NCBI GenBank assembly: GCA_947044365.1 | Contig: OX345636.1 | Span: 37,907,212 to 37,971,211, forward strand | Direction of reading: 5' to 3' | Length of the DNA stretch: 64,000 nt | Source of the DNA: Petrosia ficiformis | Taxonomy: Eukaryota; Porifera; Demospongiae; Haplosclerida; Petrosiidae | Shown: positions 1 through 10,817 of the stretch, piece after piece | How the letters are laid out: each line of letters opens with the position of its first letter | Numbering within the stretch: the first letter of the stretch is position 1 | Program-made: the position numbers and the translations under genes | Notes under the pieces: model-generated | Told to the model about the DNA's origin: nothing | Seen by the model: only the letters and a program-made list of their open reading frames with translations | Databases searched by the model: none

Positions 1-532
1 GCCAACCAAAATAATAATTGGTGACCATGAATTTGCATAATTATAAGCTGTTGATTGTCAACAATACTGCTGGTAATTTATGTTATGAATGTAATTATAA
101 CAGTGCAGCTAGATGTATTGGAAACATGTGGTGCAATAATTTTAATAAATGAAAATGTGGTCTTTCAATTACGCTTCAAGATTTTAGGCCATGGGTCAGC
201 AATTTAAGACGGGGATAATCCGATTTGTATAATCATGTTCTGCATGAACAGGACTAAAATTTCTCATACTTGCAACTTTTCCCCAACTGGAAAATCAACT
301 ATCTAGCTATTTGGATGCAACTAGCCCTACTATTAGTCGTGGTATATATGATTACTAGGAAAGCTATTAAAATGATTTCATAATAACAATTGTTTAGTAA
401 TATGTAGTACCTCCTCCATTGTCTCCAAACTCCCTACATAAATTGTGTTGTTTTATTTTGTTACAACCTTGCTTATACACATATATGCTACATTCATGAA
501 ATATAAAGTATGATTCATTTTTTCTTCCATAG
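1..532 (+). other. Intron 3 of lipoxygenase copy A (duplicated block)
   Basis: No exon is visible here. The sequence matches the intron upstream of exon 4 in lipoxygenase copy B, with base 1 corresponding to base 15673. It therefore lies inside the duplicated block, and the upstream exons of copy A lie outside the window. It ends in an AG acceptor at 531-532. Confidence 0.8.
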
Positions 533-2143
533 GCTGGACATGTTTACATATGTGATCTCAGTACCATAATGGATGGGCTTCCATGCCAGGAAGGTTACTA
601 TTGTGCAGCACCAATATGTCTTTTATATGTGGATAAGGCTGGTCAACTACTACCAATTGCTATACAGCTGAAGAAGGAGCCAGGAGAGGACAATCCAATA
701 TTTCTTCCAACAGATCACTGGATTGATTGGCTATTGGCAAAGATCTACTACAGAAATGCTGATGCACAGGTATGCAAGCGACAAGATAATTATAATTCCA
801 TATATCCTTATGCAAATTAATCATTAGATAATTATAATGTTACAAAGAACAACATAAATACATAGCATTTTTTGAAATTCATAACCCCTTGAATTTCTTT
901 ATTCACAGTACCATCAGGTGTCTACTCATTACTATGCTTGTCATGCAGTGATGGAAGCCTATGCTATGGCTACAATGCTTAAACTACCAGATGCACATCC
1001 ATTATACAAACTGCTGTCTCCACACTTCCATTATACAATGGCCATCAATAGTCTTGCTAGACTTGCACTTATTAGTAAAGGCGGGATAATTGACTTCACA
1101 TTTTCTATCGGAGGTGAAGGCAAAACTCTTCTTTTTGAGAGAGTTGGCAGAGAATTTAGGGTGCAGTCAACTAATATAAAAGAGAATGTGGTAGAGCGCG
1201 GAGTAGATGATCCAACACTACTTCCTGGTTATTACTATCGTGATGATGGGCTTAAAATCTGGAATGCCATCGAGTCCTATGCTAGAGAAATGCTCAATTT
1301 GTTCTACCAGACAGATGATGATGTCAAAAACGATAGTGAATTGCAGAATTGGTCAGAAGAGATTCACACTAATGCTTTTCCAGCAGTTGACGGTAGTTTA
1401 GAAGGTCATGGGTTTCCAAAGAAGATTGAAACAAAAGATGAGCTCATAAAGTATTGTACACTTATCATGTTCACTGGATCTGCCCAGCATGCTGCCGTAA
1501 ATTTCGGACAGTTTCAGACATATGGGTTTACACCAAATGCACCACTTGCCTTGCGTAAACCACCTCCTACTGAGAAAGGCCAAAGTAACTATCAGTTACT
1601 TCTTTCTACCCTTCCTGATGCTTTAAGAAGTGCTTTTGCTACAATATTTGTCTTCTCACTATCACAGTTTAGCCAGGACGAGGTAAGTATGGTTTAATTA
1701 TTATAGATAGGAGATGTTTTATAGCTTATAATAATTATTATAAGATCAAAATATTTATGTTTATCTGTAATGGCATCATGTTAATGTTGTGTATATATAC
1801 GTAACAATTTGAAAATAATCATAAGTTTACTATAGTTCCATGCAAGATATGGAAGGATCATGCTCTACATGAATAGTATATTGTGTAATTATATGCTATG
1901 TTACTATAGTCTTAAGCCTATACTATATCAGTGACTGCCTCATTGCATATTCTGTGTTCATAGGTATATCTTGGTGGATATGCTCAGCACTGGTTCACAG
2001 AAGAGAAGGCTAAAGCCATCACTGCCCAACTGAATGATGATTTGCGTAAACTGGAAGAAGATTGCAGAAAGCGTAATCTTGATCTTGAGATACCATATGA
2101 GTATATGTTGCCAAGTCATGTTCCAAACAGTATAACTATTTAA
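533..2143 (+). CDS. Lipoxygenase copy A, last three exons (5' partial)
   Basis: Animal-type lipoxygenase: a non-haem iron dioxygenase that adds O2 to polyunsaturated fatty acids. Exons at 533-769, 909-1682 and 1964-2143 have GT-AG junctions and the same phases as copy B. Iron ligands are visible: the HYYACH motif (HX4H) at the start of the second exon, HAAVN (His and Asn) later in that exon, and a C-terminal Ile in the ending NSITI just before TAA. The ORF is open in every exon. The PLAT domain and the first catalytic exons are beyond the window edge, so I cannot tell whether the gene is intact. Compared with copy B, the first exon shown is identical in protein, the 258-codon exon differs at 5 residues and the last exon at 6 of 59. 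Near-certain family call; substrate and positional specificity cannot be read from the sequence. Confidence 0.93.
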
Positions 2144-2495
2144 TTGAAACATTTCACTGACTAATGTTGTTAATGAGTATTACAAACCAATGTTAAATAG
2201 TGTTATATAATAATTTTCTAATGCTAATACTAATGTTTAGTAATTGATAATTATTTGAAAAAACTATATATTATACCATGGTGCGTGGGCCATCACCATA
2301 ATAGCCTTTGATGTACCGTGGGTGTTATACGCCCATAACTTACTGCCAGACAGGGAGACCATTACTAATTATTATTATTTGTGGAATAAACAATATTCTA
2401 AATGTCCAATTCAAAAAATGAGAATTCCTATATAACTTGCATCAGCTCTGGCTGACTACATAAGCTGATCATACTGAAATGCACTTTGACTATGC
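2144..2495 (+). repeat. 3' flank of the lipoxygenase duplication
   Basis: The sequence after the copy A stop codon still resembles the flank of copy B (about 18463-18770), for example the shared CTCTGGCTGA-TACATAAGCTGAT stretch near 2452 and 18717. Similarity is lost after about 2495 / 18770, which marks the downstream edge of the duplication. No gene seen. Confidence 0.7.
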
Positions 2496-2930
2496 TGATC
2501 TAGTTTGTGCTCTACAAAGCTGTCTTGAAGAAGTAGCTAATGAGTTGTTTCCAGCTGGATTGATATCAGAAGCTGTCAAGAATGAACCTAGCTATAGAAG
2601 TATTGATCGTGAGTTTCAGTCAGGAATGACATTTAAAAAAGACGTTTCAAAATGAAAAGAACATTGTAAAACATTCGTTGACATTCTCTCTGCTCAAGGT
2701 GGAGCAGCAAAGATTGCTGCTGAGAGCTTAGCTGAAGAATGGAGAGAAACAGTTCAGAAAGAATTTGGCATATCATTTAAGCTTGAAGTGAGAAAAATGC
2801 AGCTACCAAACGTTCCAGGGAAAATGAGAGTCCTGGAACTTCTGCCTCTAACATATTCAAGTTAGACAAAGAAGAAAAAGTCAAGGAAACATTGAAGAGT
2901 CTGCATAAACATTTTGTTCAATGAGAATTC
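2484..2930 (+). pseudogene. Unrecognised degenerate coding relic
   Basis: A long helix-rich reading frame runs from about 2484, with an early block containing FPAGLISEAVKNEPSY and, after an in-frame TGA near 2653, a second block containing ESLAEEWRETVQKEFG. The two blocks lie in the same frame, so the TGA looks like a nonsense mutation in a once longer protein. I do not recognise the family. It follows directly after the lipoxygenase duplication edge and is absent after copy B. Confidence 0.45.
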
Positions 2931-3397
2931 AACAAAAAATAAATAAAGGAAGAAATCGGTTTTGAGGAAGTTACAATTTGCATGCAAGATTACATAACCA
3001 GGGCAGAAGATGACTTCACTAAGATCACTTTTTAGCTCCACCTATTTCATTTCATACACGTGATTGAAACCACAATACATCAGGGCGTCTGGGCAAATGG
3101 TAACTACGTGACATTGCTTTTAGGAATTTCAGAACACTAATCAGATTAAGGAGTCCACATTACATTTTGTTTCGTCGACTGTATCTGAGTGAGATACAAC
3201 ACTTGTGCTGTGATGCATGTTTTTCAGCTTGACACAGGGGCAGGTCTACAGGGGATCGAGGCAGGGAGGGCAATTGCCCCCCCTAAATTTTTACTTGTAT
3301 GAAAAAAAAACAATTTCTGTGAGTTGTTTTACATAAATGACATGAAGGATGGAGTTAGTTTACACAACTTTAGCAACTGGCAAACATGATAAAAATA

Positions 3398-3466
3398 AAA
3401 AGTCTATTAATGCTTTTTCAATTCTTCAAATAAATTGAAGAATTGAAAAAGCATTAATAGACTTTT
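3398..3466. repeat. Near-perfect palindrome, about 69 bp
   Basis: Arms reading AAGTCTATTAATGC and its reverse complement flank a short centre around CAAATAAATTG. It could fold into a long hairpin, and it looks like a minimal MITE. No clear target duplication was identified. Confidence 0.8.
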
Positions 3467-3676
3467 GACAAACATTATACTGTAGTTTGCTATCCTGCTG
3501 CTTACTTTCTTAGTTTTCAACTCAGTACAGTGGCAATGTAGAAATGTTTAATAAGAAGGGGTTTCTCAAAATAACAGCGCAGGAGCGAACGAAGTTTTGT
3601 CATTAATTATTCATGAGGTGTGGTCAATGCATTTCCGATTTAATCGCAGCTTCTTCTTTCGGGCATTACTATAGCC

Positions 3677-3835
3677 TGGTGTTAACAAAAAGGTTTTAGT
3701 TTTAGTTAACTAACTAAAAGTGCCCATTATATATTAATGGCCAATTTTCATTTTAGTTATTGCAATAGACATTAATTGAATGCCTTACTAAAAGGGGTTT
3801 TAGTTATAGCTATAGTTAACTAAAACAACACTAGT
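3677..3835. repeat. Dispersed MITE rich in TTTAGTTA / TAACTAAA
   Basis: An AT-rich unit with many TTTAGTTAACTAA motifs. A related copy in the opposite orientation lies at about 28030-28200 inside the MCM2 relic, which marks a dispersed non-coding repeat. Confidence 0.6.
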
Positions 3836-4459
3836 ACTTACCATCTTTACTGTCTTATCTTAGAAGCAATCCTCCTACTATATACTGTTTGTTATTACGA
3901 CATGCTGGTGGACGTGGCACACAGACGTTTACAATTTGAAAGGGGGTTTCCACGGAAACACAAGCATCAGATTCACAACCAGACTGCAGTACTGAAATCA
4001 CTGCAGTACTGCAGTACTGGAATCACTCACCATGCAATTGAAAATATATGCTGTAATTAGGAAAACGTAATCACAACTTGACCTTTTAGGTCAAGATTCT
4101 CAAACTTACAAGTGATAATAAATTTAATACTAATTATCATGTAATTGAAATAATTATAACCAATTTACTTAATGATTATTACTGATTTTTGAAAAGTCCT
4201 TCAAAGTAAATTTTTTTAGTAACTTTTTATCCATTTTATTAACTTTTGATTCATCTGGATCAATAAATATATTGTCGCTTTACTGACTTTATTATTTTGT
4301 AATATTCTTCCAGGGATTTAGGTGAATAGAAGAAAAGAAGGCCATATTCACTAATGGTATCGGTAATACTGAATATCCTTCTTCCAGATTATGGAATAGT
4401 GATAAATCCACACACACTACACACCATGTTTGGTAAATTGTATGATTATCACATGATGT

Positions 4460-4492
4460 TAGCCTGGAGACCTGGGCGTGGTCTCCAGGCTA
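4460..4492. mobile_element. 33-bp palindromic element with TAGCCTGGAGACC ends
   Basis: TAGCCTGGAGACC and its exact complement are separated by only a few bases. The flanks are CACATGATGT (4450-4459) and CACATGGTGT (4493-4502), a 10-bp direct repeat with one mismatch, so this looks like a fully internally deleted transposon. The same TAGCCTGGAGA ends bound the 774-bp element at 7004-7777. Confidence 0.65.
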
Positions 4493-4740
4493 CACATGGT
4501 GTATGACGAAATCTCAATGACAAAACTTCTGCTTAGTCAGGAATTCGGCAGCATTTGCCCAGACGCCCTTCTGTGTTTTAGCGTGAGCATCTTGTACCGA
4601 GACTAAAAACACTTGTCGTTTCCACACATAATTATCTCAGTAGCTATAATTCTTTGAGAAGAGCAGTAACTAATTTGAAGTGCATTTATTATTAGAAGCC
4701 ATACTCTTCAAAGGCACCGACCACAGTATATATTGTATAC

Positions 4741-4815
4741 ACACAGGATTTCCTGTATATTCACTAGTGAATATACAGAAAATCTTGTATATTCACCAGT
4801 GAATATACAGGAAAT
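4741..4815. repeat. Short tandem palindromes (TGTATATTCAC-GTGAATATACA)
   Basis: Repeated units of a self-complementary motif TATATTCACNAGTGAATATA are separated by GAAAATCT or GAAATC. It can fold into hairpins. Function unknown. Confidence 0.7.
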
Positions 4816-4940
4816 CAAGTTAAGAAAGTGATTGTAATTTCAATTGAATTTGATTAAACAATGAAGCAAAATATCACAAGAAAAGTAATTGTTTATTAGT
4901 TTCAGTACCAATCACCAAGGAAATCATTTACGGGATAGAT

Positions 4941-5260
4941 TCAAAGTGATTGAAGCAGTTGAATAGTTGGACACGTTTCTGAAAATCGATCATACTTGAT
5001 CTTCAGCAGTGGTAACTGTTGTAGAACATTCTTGGTATTAAAAGGAACGAAACCTTTAGTAATTTCCGCCATTCTAGACTCACTCGTCGGGGAACCAAAG
5101 CGTTTTACTGTCTTAGACTTCTTTGAAGATTTAAAATAATTCAAATCAGGGTCATTCTTTTTATCGTCGCTTCCGCTAGCTAGCCTCTTCGCCATAGTGA
5201 CCTTCACCTTTCTAGACTCACTCGTCGGGGAACCAAAGCGTTTTACTGTCTTAGACCTAT
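4941..5260 (-). pseudogene. Unrecognised short reading frame with an internal direct repeat
   Basis: A minus-strand frame of 88 codons (5207-4941) starts with a Lys/Ser-rich stretch. The segment CTCACTCGTCGGGGAACCAA occurs twice (near 5080 and 5217). The composition resembles the N-terminus of transposon-derived proteins, but I cannot name a family. No splice context or conserved domain is visible. Confidence 0.25.
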
Positions 5261-5297
5261 TTGATTATAGAGTATGGCTTCTATAGTATAAACAAGC

Positions 5298-5985
5298 TAT
5301 GCCATGCCTACCCGGGAGTATACAGATATACCCTCAGTAATAGTTAACCCTTAGAGCACTGATGTCACATATATGTGACATTTCACCCCTACGTGGTTCG
5401 CCATCTGTTCGTAGCAACACGAAGCTGTCCAAATGCTTGTAATTGGTGTCAGGCACAAGCTGATGAACGTGGGTAAAAAAGTTGATGGTTTTTCAGCCGC
5501 CCTTTGGCCTAAATAACAACTATGGGGGGAATTTTAAAGGGGGGTGTCCTCCCGTTAATGCGGGGGATTGAAGGGGGCTGTGCCCCCTCGCTGCCAACGA
5601 ATTTAGCTTTTTTTGACCCCGCCCACGCCCTCTGGTGGGTACCTGAGGCATTTTCCTTGCTATGAAACCTGAAATCGTGGGTGTAGCTGGTGCCAACATG
5701 CAGTGGGGTCATTTTGTTAGCCCCAGTTCCAGTCAAAAGAGGGAGAACACTGCATTTGATTTGATCCTACGATGCACTTGGGGACTTTCGAGTCCCGGTA
5801 AGCAAGGTGGTGGAAGTAGTAGTCCATGTCGGAAAAGGAGCCAAGTTTGGGGTAGAGAAAGTGAACGGTGGCCAAATTTTATGCAAGAGAGTCGCCAGTG
5901 TTGGAAATGGGAAGAATTTTGAAAAACAGGCTCAGTGCTCTAAGGGTAAACCCTCGGGTTACACCCCTGGTAGGCATGGTATAAC
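5298..5985. mobile_element. Non-autonomous TIR element, about 690 bp
   Basis: Sequence at 5298-5362 (containing CCATGCCTACC and CCCTTAGAGCACTG) recurs as an inverted copy at 5933-5985. Between the ends is G-rich non-coding DNA; the reading frames there show no recognisable domain. The superfamily is not assigned because I could not fix the target duplication. Confidence 0.5.
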
Positions 5986-6577
5986 CTACACTTATTACAT
6001 GATAAGTTAAAAGGTTGTAATTGGGGGAGGGGTAGATGAAACTCCAATCAGTTTCTAGTCTTGCAAGCTTCTTGCTGCATTCAATCTGGTTGCAAATCTG
6101 TATGTTGGAAGCCAGACCCACCCGGAGGTATAATTATAGGGCCTAAAGTTTTTTGTGATAGTTTGGAGGAAGAGGTGGTGGGTGGACACTCTGGCAGGGT
6201 ATCTGTAGTTGGTCTCTGAGAAAGCCTCAGAAAGGTCGGAGTTTGATTGATAGTGCCTAGATAGGTAAATTTTATGGTTTCACTTATAAGCTACAGAATT
6301 GAGCTTTCTTCAGCCCCATGTAAAAAGTAAAATAATTTTTCAGAAAACTGCTGCATGCATAATGCATTGTACTTGATGCACGCCATGTTTGGTGGGGGCT
6401 TTCGTGAAAAAATAGAGATTTCAGCTACATTTCCTCACTTTCAGGATGAAAAAGAAGTAGTCAAGGTTCGTATTACACAAAATTAGACTCATATTATATT
6501 TTGAAACTGATTGGAGTCGCATCCGCCCACTCCCTAGTAATTATTCGTATCTGCATGCAGTGGCGATGGCATGGCAT

Positions 6578-6993
6578 TAGTCTCATCCCCAGCCGCCCAC
6601 ATATTTAATACGTGAAAGGGCGTCTGGTGACTTGGGTTAAATTTCTCAGATTTTCGGCTCAACAAATCAGATTTCTTTTAGCCATATGCATCACATGTCG
6701 TTTATCAAAATGGAGAACAGTGAAGTGTTAATAGCTTTTTTATTCTCCTTGAAATCTATGAACTGACCCCAGAGCAAAATAAATCTGTTACTGTATTTCT
6801 GCAAGGTAGGGATGTCTTGGTTGTTTTACCCACTGGAGAGGGAAAATCACTATGTTTCGCTACTTTGCCACTGTGTTTAGATTTTATAAGGTGTTATGGT
6901 TATTGTGACGTGTTGTGATGTATCACCGGCTTGACCAAAGTCACCAGACACCCTTTCACGTATTAAATGTGTGGGCGGCTGGGGACGAGACTA
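6578..6993. mobile_element. 416-bp TAGTCT element carrying a RecQ-like helicase fragment
   Basis: The ends are TAGTCTCATCCCCAGCCGCC and its inverted counterpart ending GGGGACGAGACTA. Both flanks carry the same 9 bp, GCATGGCAT (6569-6577 and 6994-7002), a perfect target duplication. Inside, on the plus strand at about 6757-6890, is a helicase fragment with the Walker A motif LPTGEGKS preceded by LTPEQNKS, interrupted by frameshifts. A subterminal GGGCGTCTGGTG block is repeated in inverted form. It looks like a deletion derivative of the DUF6589/RecQ group. Confidence 0.85.
6757..6890 (+). pseudogene. RecQ-like helicase fragment (Q-motif and Walker A region)
   Basis: The translated frames show LTPEQNKSVTVFLQGRDVL followed by LPTGEGKSLCFATLPL, the conserved N-terminal ATP-binding part of RecQ-family helicases. 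There is no start codon in context and no downstream motifs, so it cannot encode an active enzyme. It is cargo of the 416-bp element. Confidence 0.75.
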
Positions 6994-7003
6994 GCATGGC
7001 ATA

Positions 7004-7777
7004 TAGCCTGGAGATCACACCCTATTCCGCACACAAAATGGCGGTTAAGCGGGAAGGGCCTGGGCAAAGGTCATGTTCTTGTCCACGATTTTATGAGCAA
7101 TGACAATGAATAATTCATATGCGGTCACGTTATTACATGTAATTGTAATAAGATCCGGTATAGCAAATGGGCCTCCTCACAATAGCTACAGCAACGGTCC
7201 AAATTTTAGAAACAAGCATTGTTAAAAGCATACTCCTCCAGCTCGCTGACAATATAGCCTCTGGACTACCATAAACTAGTGGTATGTGACCAGCACGAAT
7301 TGTACTAATCACTTGCTGGTCTTGCTGCTCTTAACCAATGAAGGCTGCATTGATCCCTTTACTCTTCATCACCACCACTTGATTATGGCAACAAGCAAAG
7401 ATATTACAAGGACTATTGGAGAAGTTCTCTGTCCAAGATACACAGATAACCAAGGCAATGCTTGGTAAATTATAGATTTGCCGAAGCTAGTCGGTAGGAC
7501 CACCAGAACATCACTACCCGACAATACAGACGATATCGCATCAGTCTGTTCCTTCTTTAGCTCATATCCGATAAATTTTTAAAATCAACAAATGCAGCCT
7601 CCATTTCCCAGTTTACACACTTAGATCTACATCATTTTATTTTCATAACGTGACCGCATATGAATTATTCATTGTCCATGAAATCGTGGACAAGAACATG
7701 ACCTTTGCCAGCTGATACCAGGCCCTTCCAGTTTAACTGCCATTTTGAGTGCGGGATAGGGCATGGTCTCCAGGCTA
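7004..7777. mobile_element. 774-bp element with about 130-bp terminal inverted repeats
   Basis: The left arm (7004-7135) starts TAGCCTGGAGA; the right arm (7646-7777) ends TCTCCAGGCTA. Both arms contain TGTTCTTGTCCACGATTT (or its complement) and the GCGGTCACGTTAT block. The flanks GCATGGCATA (left) and GCAGTGGCATA (right) suggest an imperfect duplication of 10-11 bp. The left flank is shared with the adjacent 416-bp element, which inserted into it. The interior shows no recognised coding sequence. Confidence 0.75.
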
Positions 7778-7789
7778 GCAGTGGCATAG

Positions 7790-8700
7790 CCACGCCTGGG
7801 TGACCCGGGCATGGAGGCGATATGTTTAGTGGCAATTTTTCATTTGTTGCTGGAATTATTGAAAGTAAAAGTTATTGACCACACTAAAATGTAGTTTATT
7901 TACCAGATTAAGTCCATTTCTAAGTGCCAGTAAAACAATGTTTATTGCCAGAAGTACATGTATTTGCAACTTGTTGCTGATAATTTTGTTTTTGCAGTGT
8001 AATAAATTAGGCTATACACCTACTTAAAGGGATATATTCATAGATCATGAGGGCGAAGCCCAAGGGAGCTATAACCATTATAAACCTAATTTTGCTGTGT
8101 CATGGTATGACATAATAACCTTTAAAACATATTCATAGCGGAATTACTGCCAAATTGAGTGAACCCACAATGACACTGCACAAAATTTAGGTTGTCTGGA
8201 ATGTGTTTGTGGTTTCTACTATACAACCGGGCATTTATTCATCTAACATCAAAGGGAATTATTCATGTCATGGTTAATATAATATATTTTATATTTATAT
8301 TTATACATAATAATTAGCTGACATGTATGGAAATTTTTACTGACAAGCAGCTATAAATGAAACCCTTTTTGTAAACTAATATAATAATGAATAGCCATAG
8401 CTAAATCTTTGTAAATCTATAGGCATACCAAAACTATAATTGATATCACTAGAATTAATAGGATCAATATTGTCCATCCTAAAAATAGCATCTAGTTCAT
8501 GGTGAGTTCTGTACAGCACACTTGTATTTGGTTTCACCCACTCCAAGGTTTTCTAATTATTGCTTTCTTAGAAGAAGACTATGAAATAGAAAAAAAACAA
8601 GAACTATTATAGACAGATTTGGTGAGTTACTGTATGCCTACTCAGTTGGCTATACAGGAATACACAAATCTACTGCCAAGTACAAATGTTATTTATATAA
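7790..8700. other. AT-rich spacer, no gene seen
   Basis: I find no splice-bounded reading frame, RNA gene or clear element ends in this stretch. Confidence 0.5.
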
Positions 8701-8715
8701 AACTGTGTAATATAT

Positions 8716-8845
8716 ATATATTATCGCACAGATACCGATAAATATTACGAGTTGGATACAGCGTTGCCACGAGTCCGAAGGACGAGTGGCACGCTGTATC
8801 CAACGAGTAATATTTCCCGGGTATCTGTGCGATAATATATATTTA
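8716..8845. repeat. Long palindrome (first copy)
   Basis: TATTATCGCACAGATACC at the left and its complement at the right flank two inverted arms around a CCGAAGGACGAG centre. A second copy lies at 9317-9435. It could extrude as a cruciform. Confidence 0.85.
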
Positions 8846-10611
8846 TCAAACAATGTTTACCATAGCAACAACGAATCCCATACATTTTCAATTAGACATT
8901 CAAATCACGCACTACGACAATATTTTTATCGAGTCATATGACCGGAAGTTTTATTGCACGGAAAATCACCTGACCGGAAGTTTTATTGTATTGCGTGTCA
9001 CATGCTGCTAAGTAAAAATTGTGTAGGAAGAGATTACTCTCTAATTTCTTTAGTTTTGGCGATGGTGAAATTAGTAAACATGAGTTGTGATAAAATTATG
9101 AACGAGGTAAGTTATGTTTATGATAAAATGTGAAAGTAGAGAAGTTTATATATGTTCAGTGCTGAAAGTCTTTTTTTCGGGTTGGAGGTTGCCCGAGATA
9201 GCTACTGTTTTGGGATTTAACTTGTGAAATGCTTCAAGATTACCATCTTTATCATGATAGTTTGAATAATAAAGTATTGCTAAGTAGTAATAGGCAAAAA
9301 CAAGCATTATGTGATAAATATATTATCGCACAGATACCCTGGAAATATTACTCGTTGGATACAGCGTGCCACTCGTCCTTCGGACTCGTGGCAACGCTGT
9401 ATCCAACTCGTCGGTATCTGTGCGATAATATATATTTATCAAACAATGCTTACCATAGCAACAACGAATCCATACATTATCAATTAGACATTCAAATCAC
9501 GCACTACGACAATATTTTATCGAGTCATATGACCGGAAGTTTTATTGCACGGAAAATCATTGTGCGATAATATATTTATCAAATAATGCTTGTTTTTGCC
9601 TATTACTACTTAGCAATACTTTATTATTCAAACTATCACGATAAAGATGGTAATCTTGAAGCATCTCACAAGTTAAATCCCAAAACAGTAGCTATCTCGG
9701 GCAACCTCCAACCTGAAAAAAAGACTTTCAGCACTGAACATATATAAACTTCTCTACTTTCACATTTTATCATAAACATAACTTACCTCGTTCATAATTT
9801 TATCACAACTCATGTTTACTAACTTCACCATCGGGCAACTATGAAAGCAGGAACGGAATCAGGAATGGAATTTTTTGTTATTTTTATTTTATTTCATTGT
9901 TATAAGATTATAATGATTTTATTTTATTGTTATAAGATTATAATGAAAAAAGCAAAAAGTGATTACAAGAACAAGTTAAATTGCTCACATAGTTGGATCT
10001 TATGAACTGGGGTGAGCAGAGATCGTATCTGTTCTAAAATGTGCAGCTGTGAGCTTGTAAATACCGGGTGCCTGGTTTTTACACAAACCCAAAATAGATG
10101 ATAGTACACGTTTTCAGGTTTCGTGGTAAGCTTCATTTCATGACTGTGATGTGGGTCACGAGACCAGCGTCTCTCTTTGTTACAGCGCTTTTCATTTCAC
10201 TTGGATCAGTTTCCCTCTCGTAACCACACCTCTCTATATACTTGTCTTGCAGAGGGTGTGGTTTACGGACGGAATGAACTGATCCAAGTGAAGTGAAAAT
10301 CGCTGTAAATAAAGGTAATTCATTCCGTTCCGTTCCGTTCTGATTCCATTCCTGCGTTCCTGCTTTCACAGTTGCCCTCACCATCGCCAAAACTAAAGAA
10401 ATTAGAGAGTAATCTCTTCCTACACAATTTTTACTTAGCAGCATGTGACACGCAATACAATAAAACTTCCGGTCAGGTGATTTTCCGTGCAATAAAACTT
10501 CCGGTCATATGACTCGATAAAATATTGTCTTAGTGCGTGATTTGAATGTCTAATTGAAAATGTATGGATTCGTTGTTGCTATGGTAAACATTGTTTGATA
10601 AAATAATTTAA
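8846..10611. mobile_element. Nested inverted-repeat element with about 215-bp terminal repeats
   Basis: The sequence 8846-9066 (beginning AACAATGTTTACCATAGCAA and containing GACCGGAAGTTTTATTG twice) reappears inverted at about 10374-10611. Inside, 9065-9325 is repeated inverted at about 9555-9835, and 8846-8970 is repeated directly at about 9436-9558 beside the second palindrome. This is a compound of several insertions of one family. None of the reading frames here has a recognisable domain. Confidence 0.75.
9317..9435. repeat. Long palindrome (second copy)
   Basis: Same family as 8716-8845: TATTATCGCACAGATACC arms and a GTCCTTCGGAC centre. It is placed between two inverted copies of a 260-bp segment. 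Confidence 0.8.
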
Positions 10612-10817
10612 TATAAAAACTCCAAGCCCTGGGGAAACAACCCCTGCCTCCACTTCCCTTCCCTCTCAGTTGGACTGCATGCCATTACTTCATTGTGTCA
10701 ATGCTTACAAATTTGGCTGCATGACTGAGTCTTTATAGCAGTTGAGAAGTTTAATTTTTTTAACCGATGAGTTCAACAGCTTTTAATTAACTGATAATTG
10801 CATAATTATATATACAT

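Larger units (their letters stand above)
3034..4603. mobile_element. Putative DNA transposon relic with inverted ends
   Basis: An inverted pair, AGGGCGTCTGGGCAAATG near 3083 and its complement near 4553, plus a second inverted pair (GAAGTTTTGTCATT near 3590, complement near 4516), suggest a terminal-inverted-repeat element. The right end finishes CGAGACTA at 4603, like the TAGTCTCG ends of the DUF6589/RecQ element. The left end is less clear (TAGCTCC at about 3034). No coding sequence is recognised inside; a 33-bp palindrome (4460-4492) sits near the right end. Confidence 0.45.

Noticed and set aside
5509..6121. Short frames at 5.5-6.1 kb as host genes
   Set aside because: They lie within a TIR-bounded non-coding repeat, overlap on both strands and show no conserved motif.
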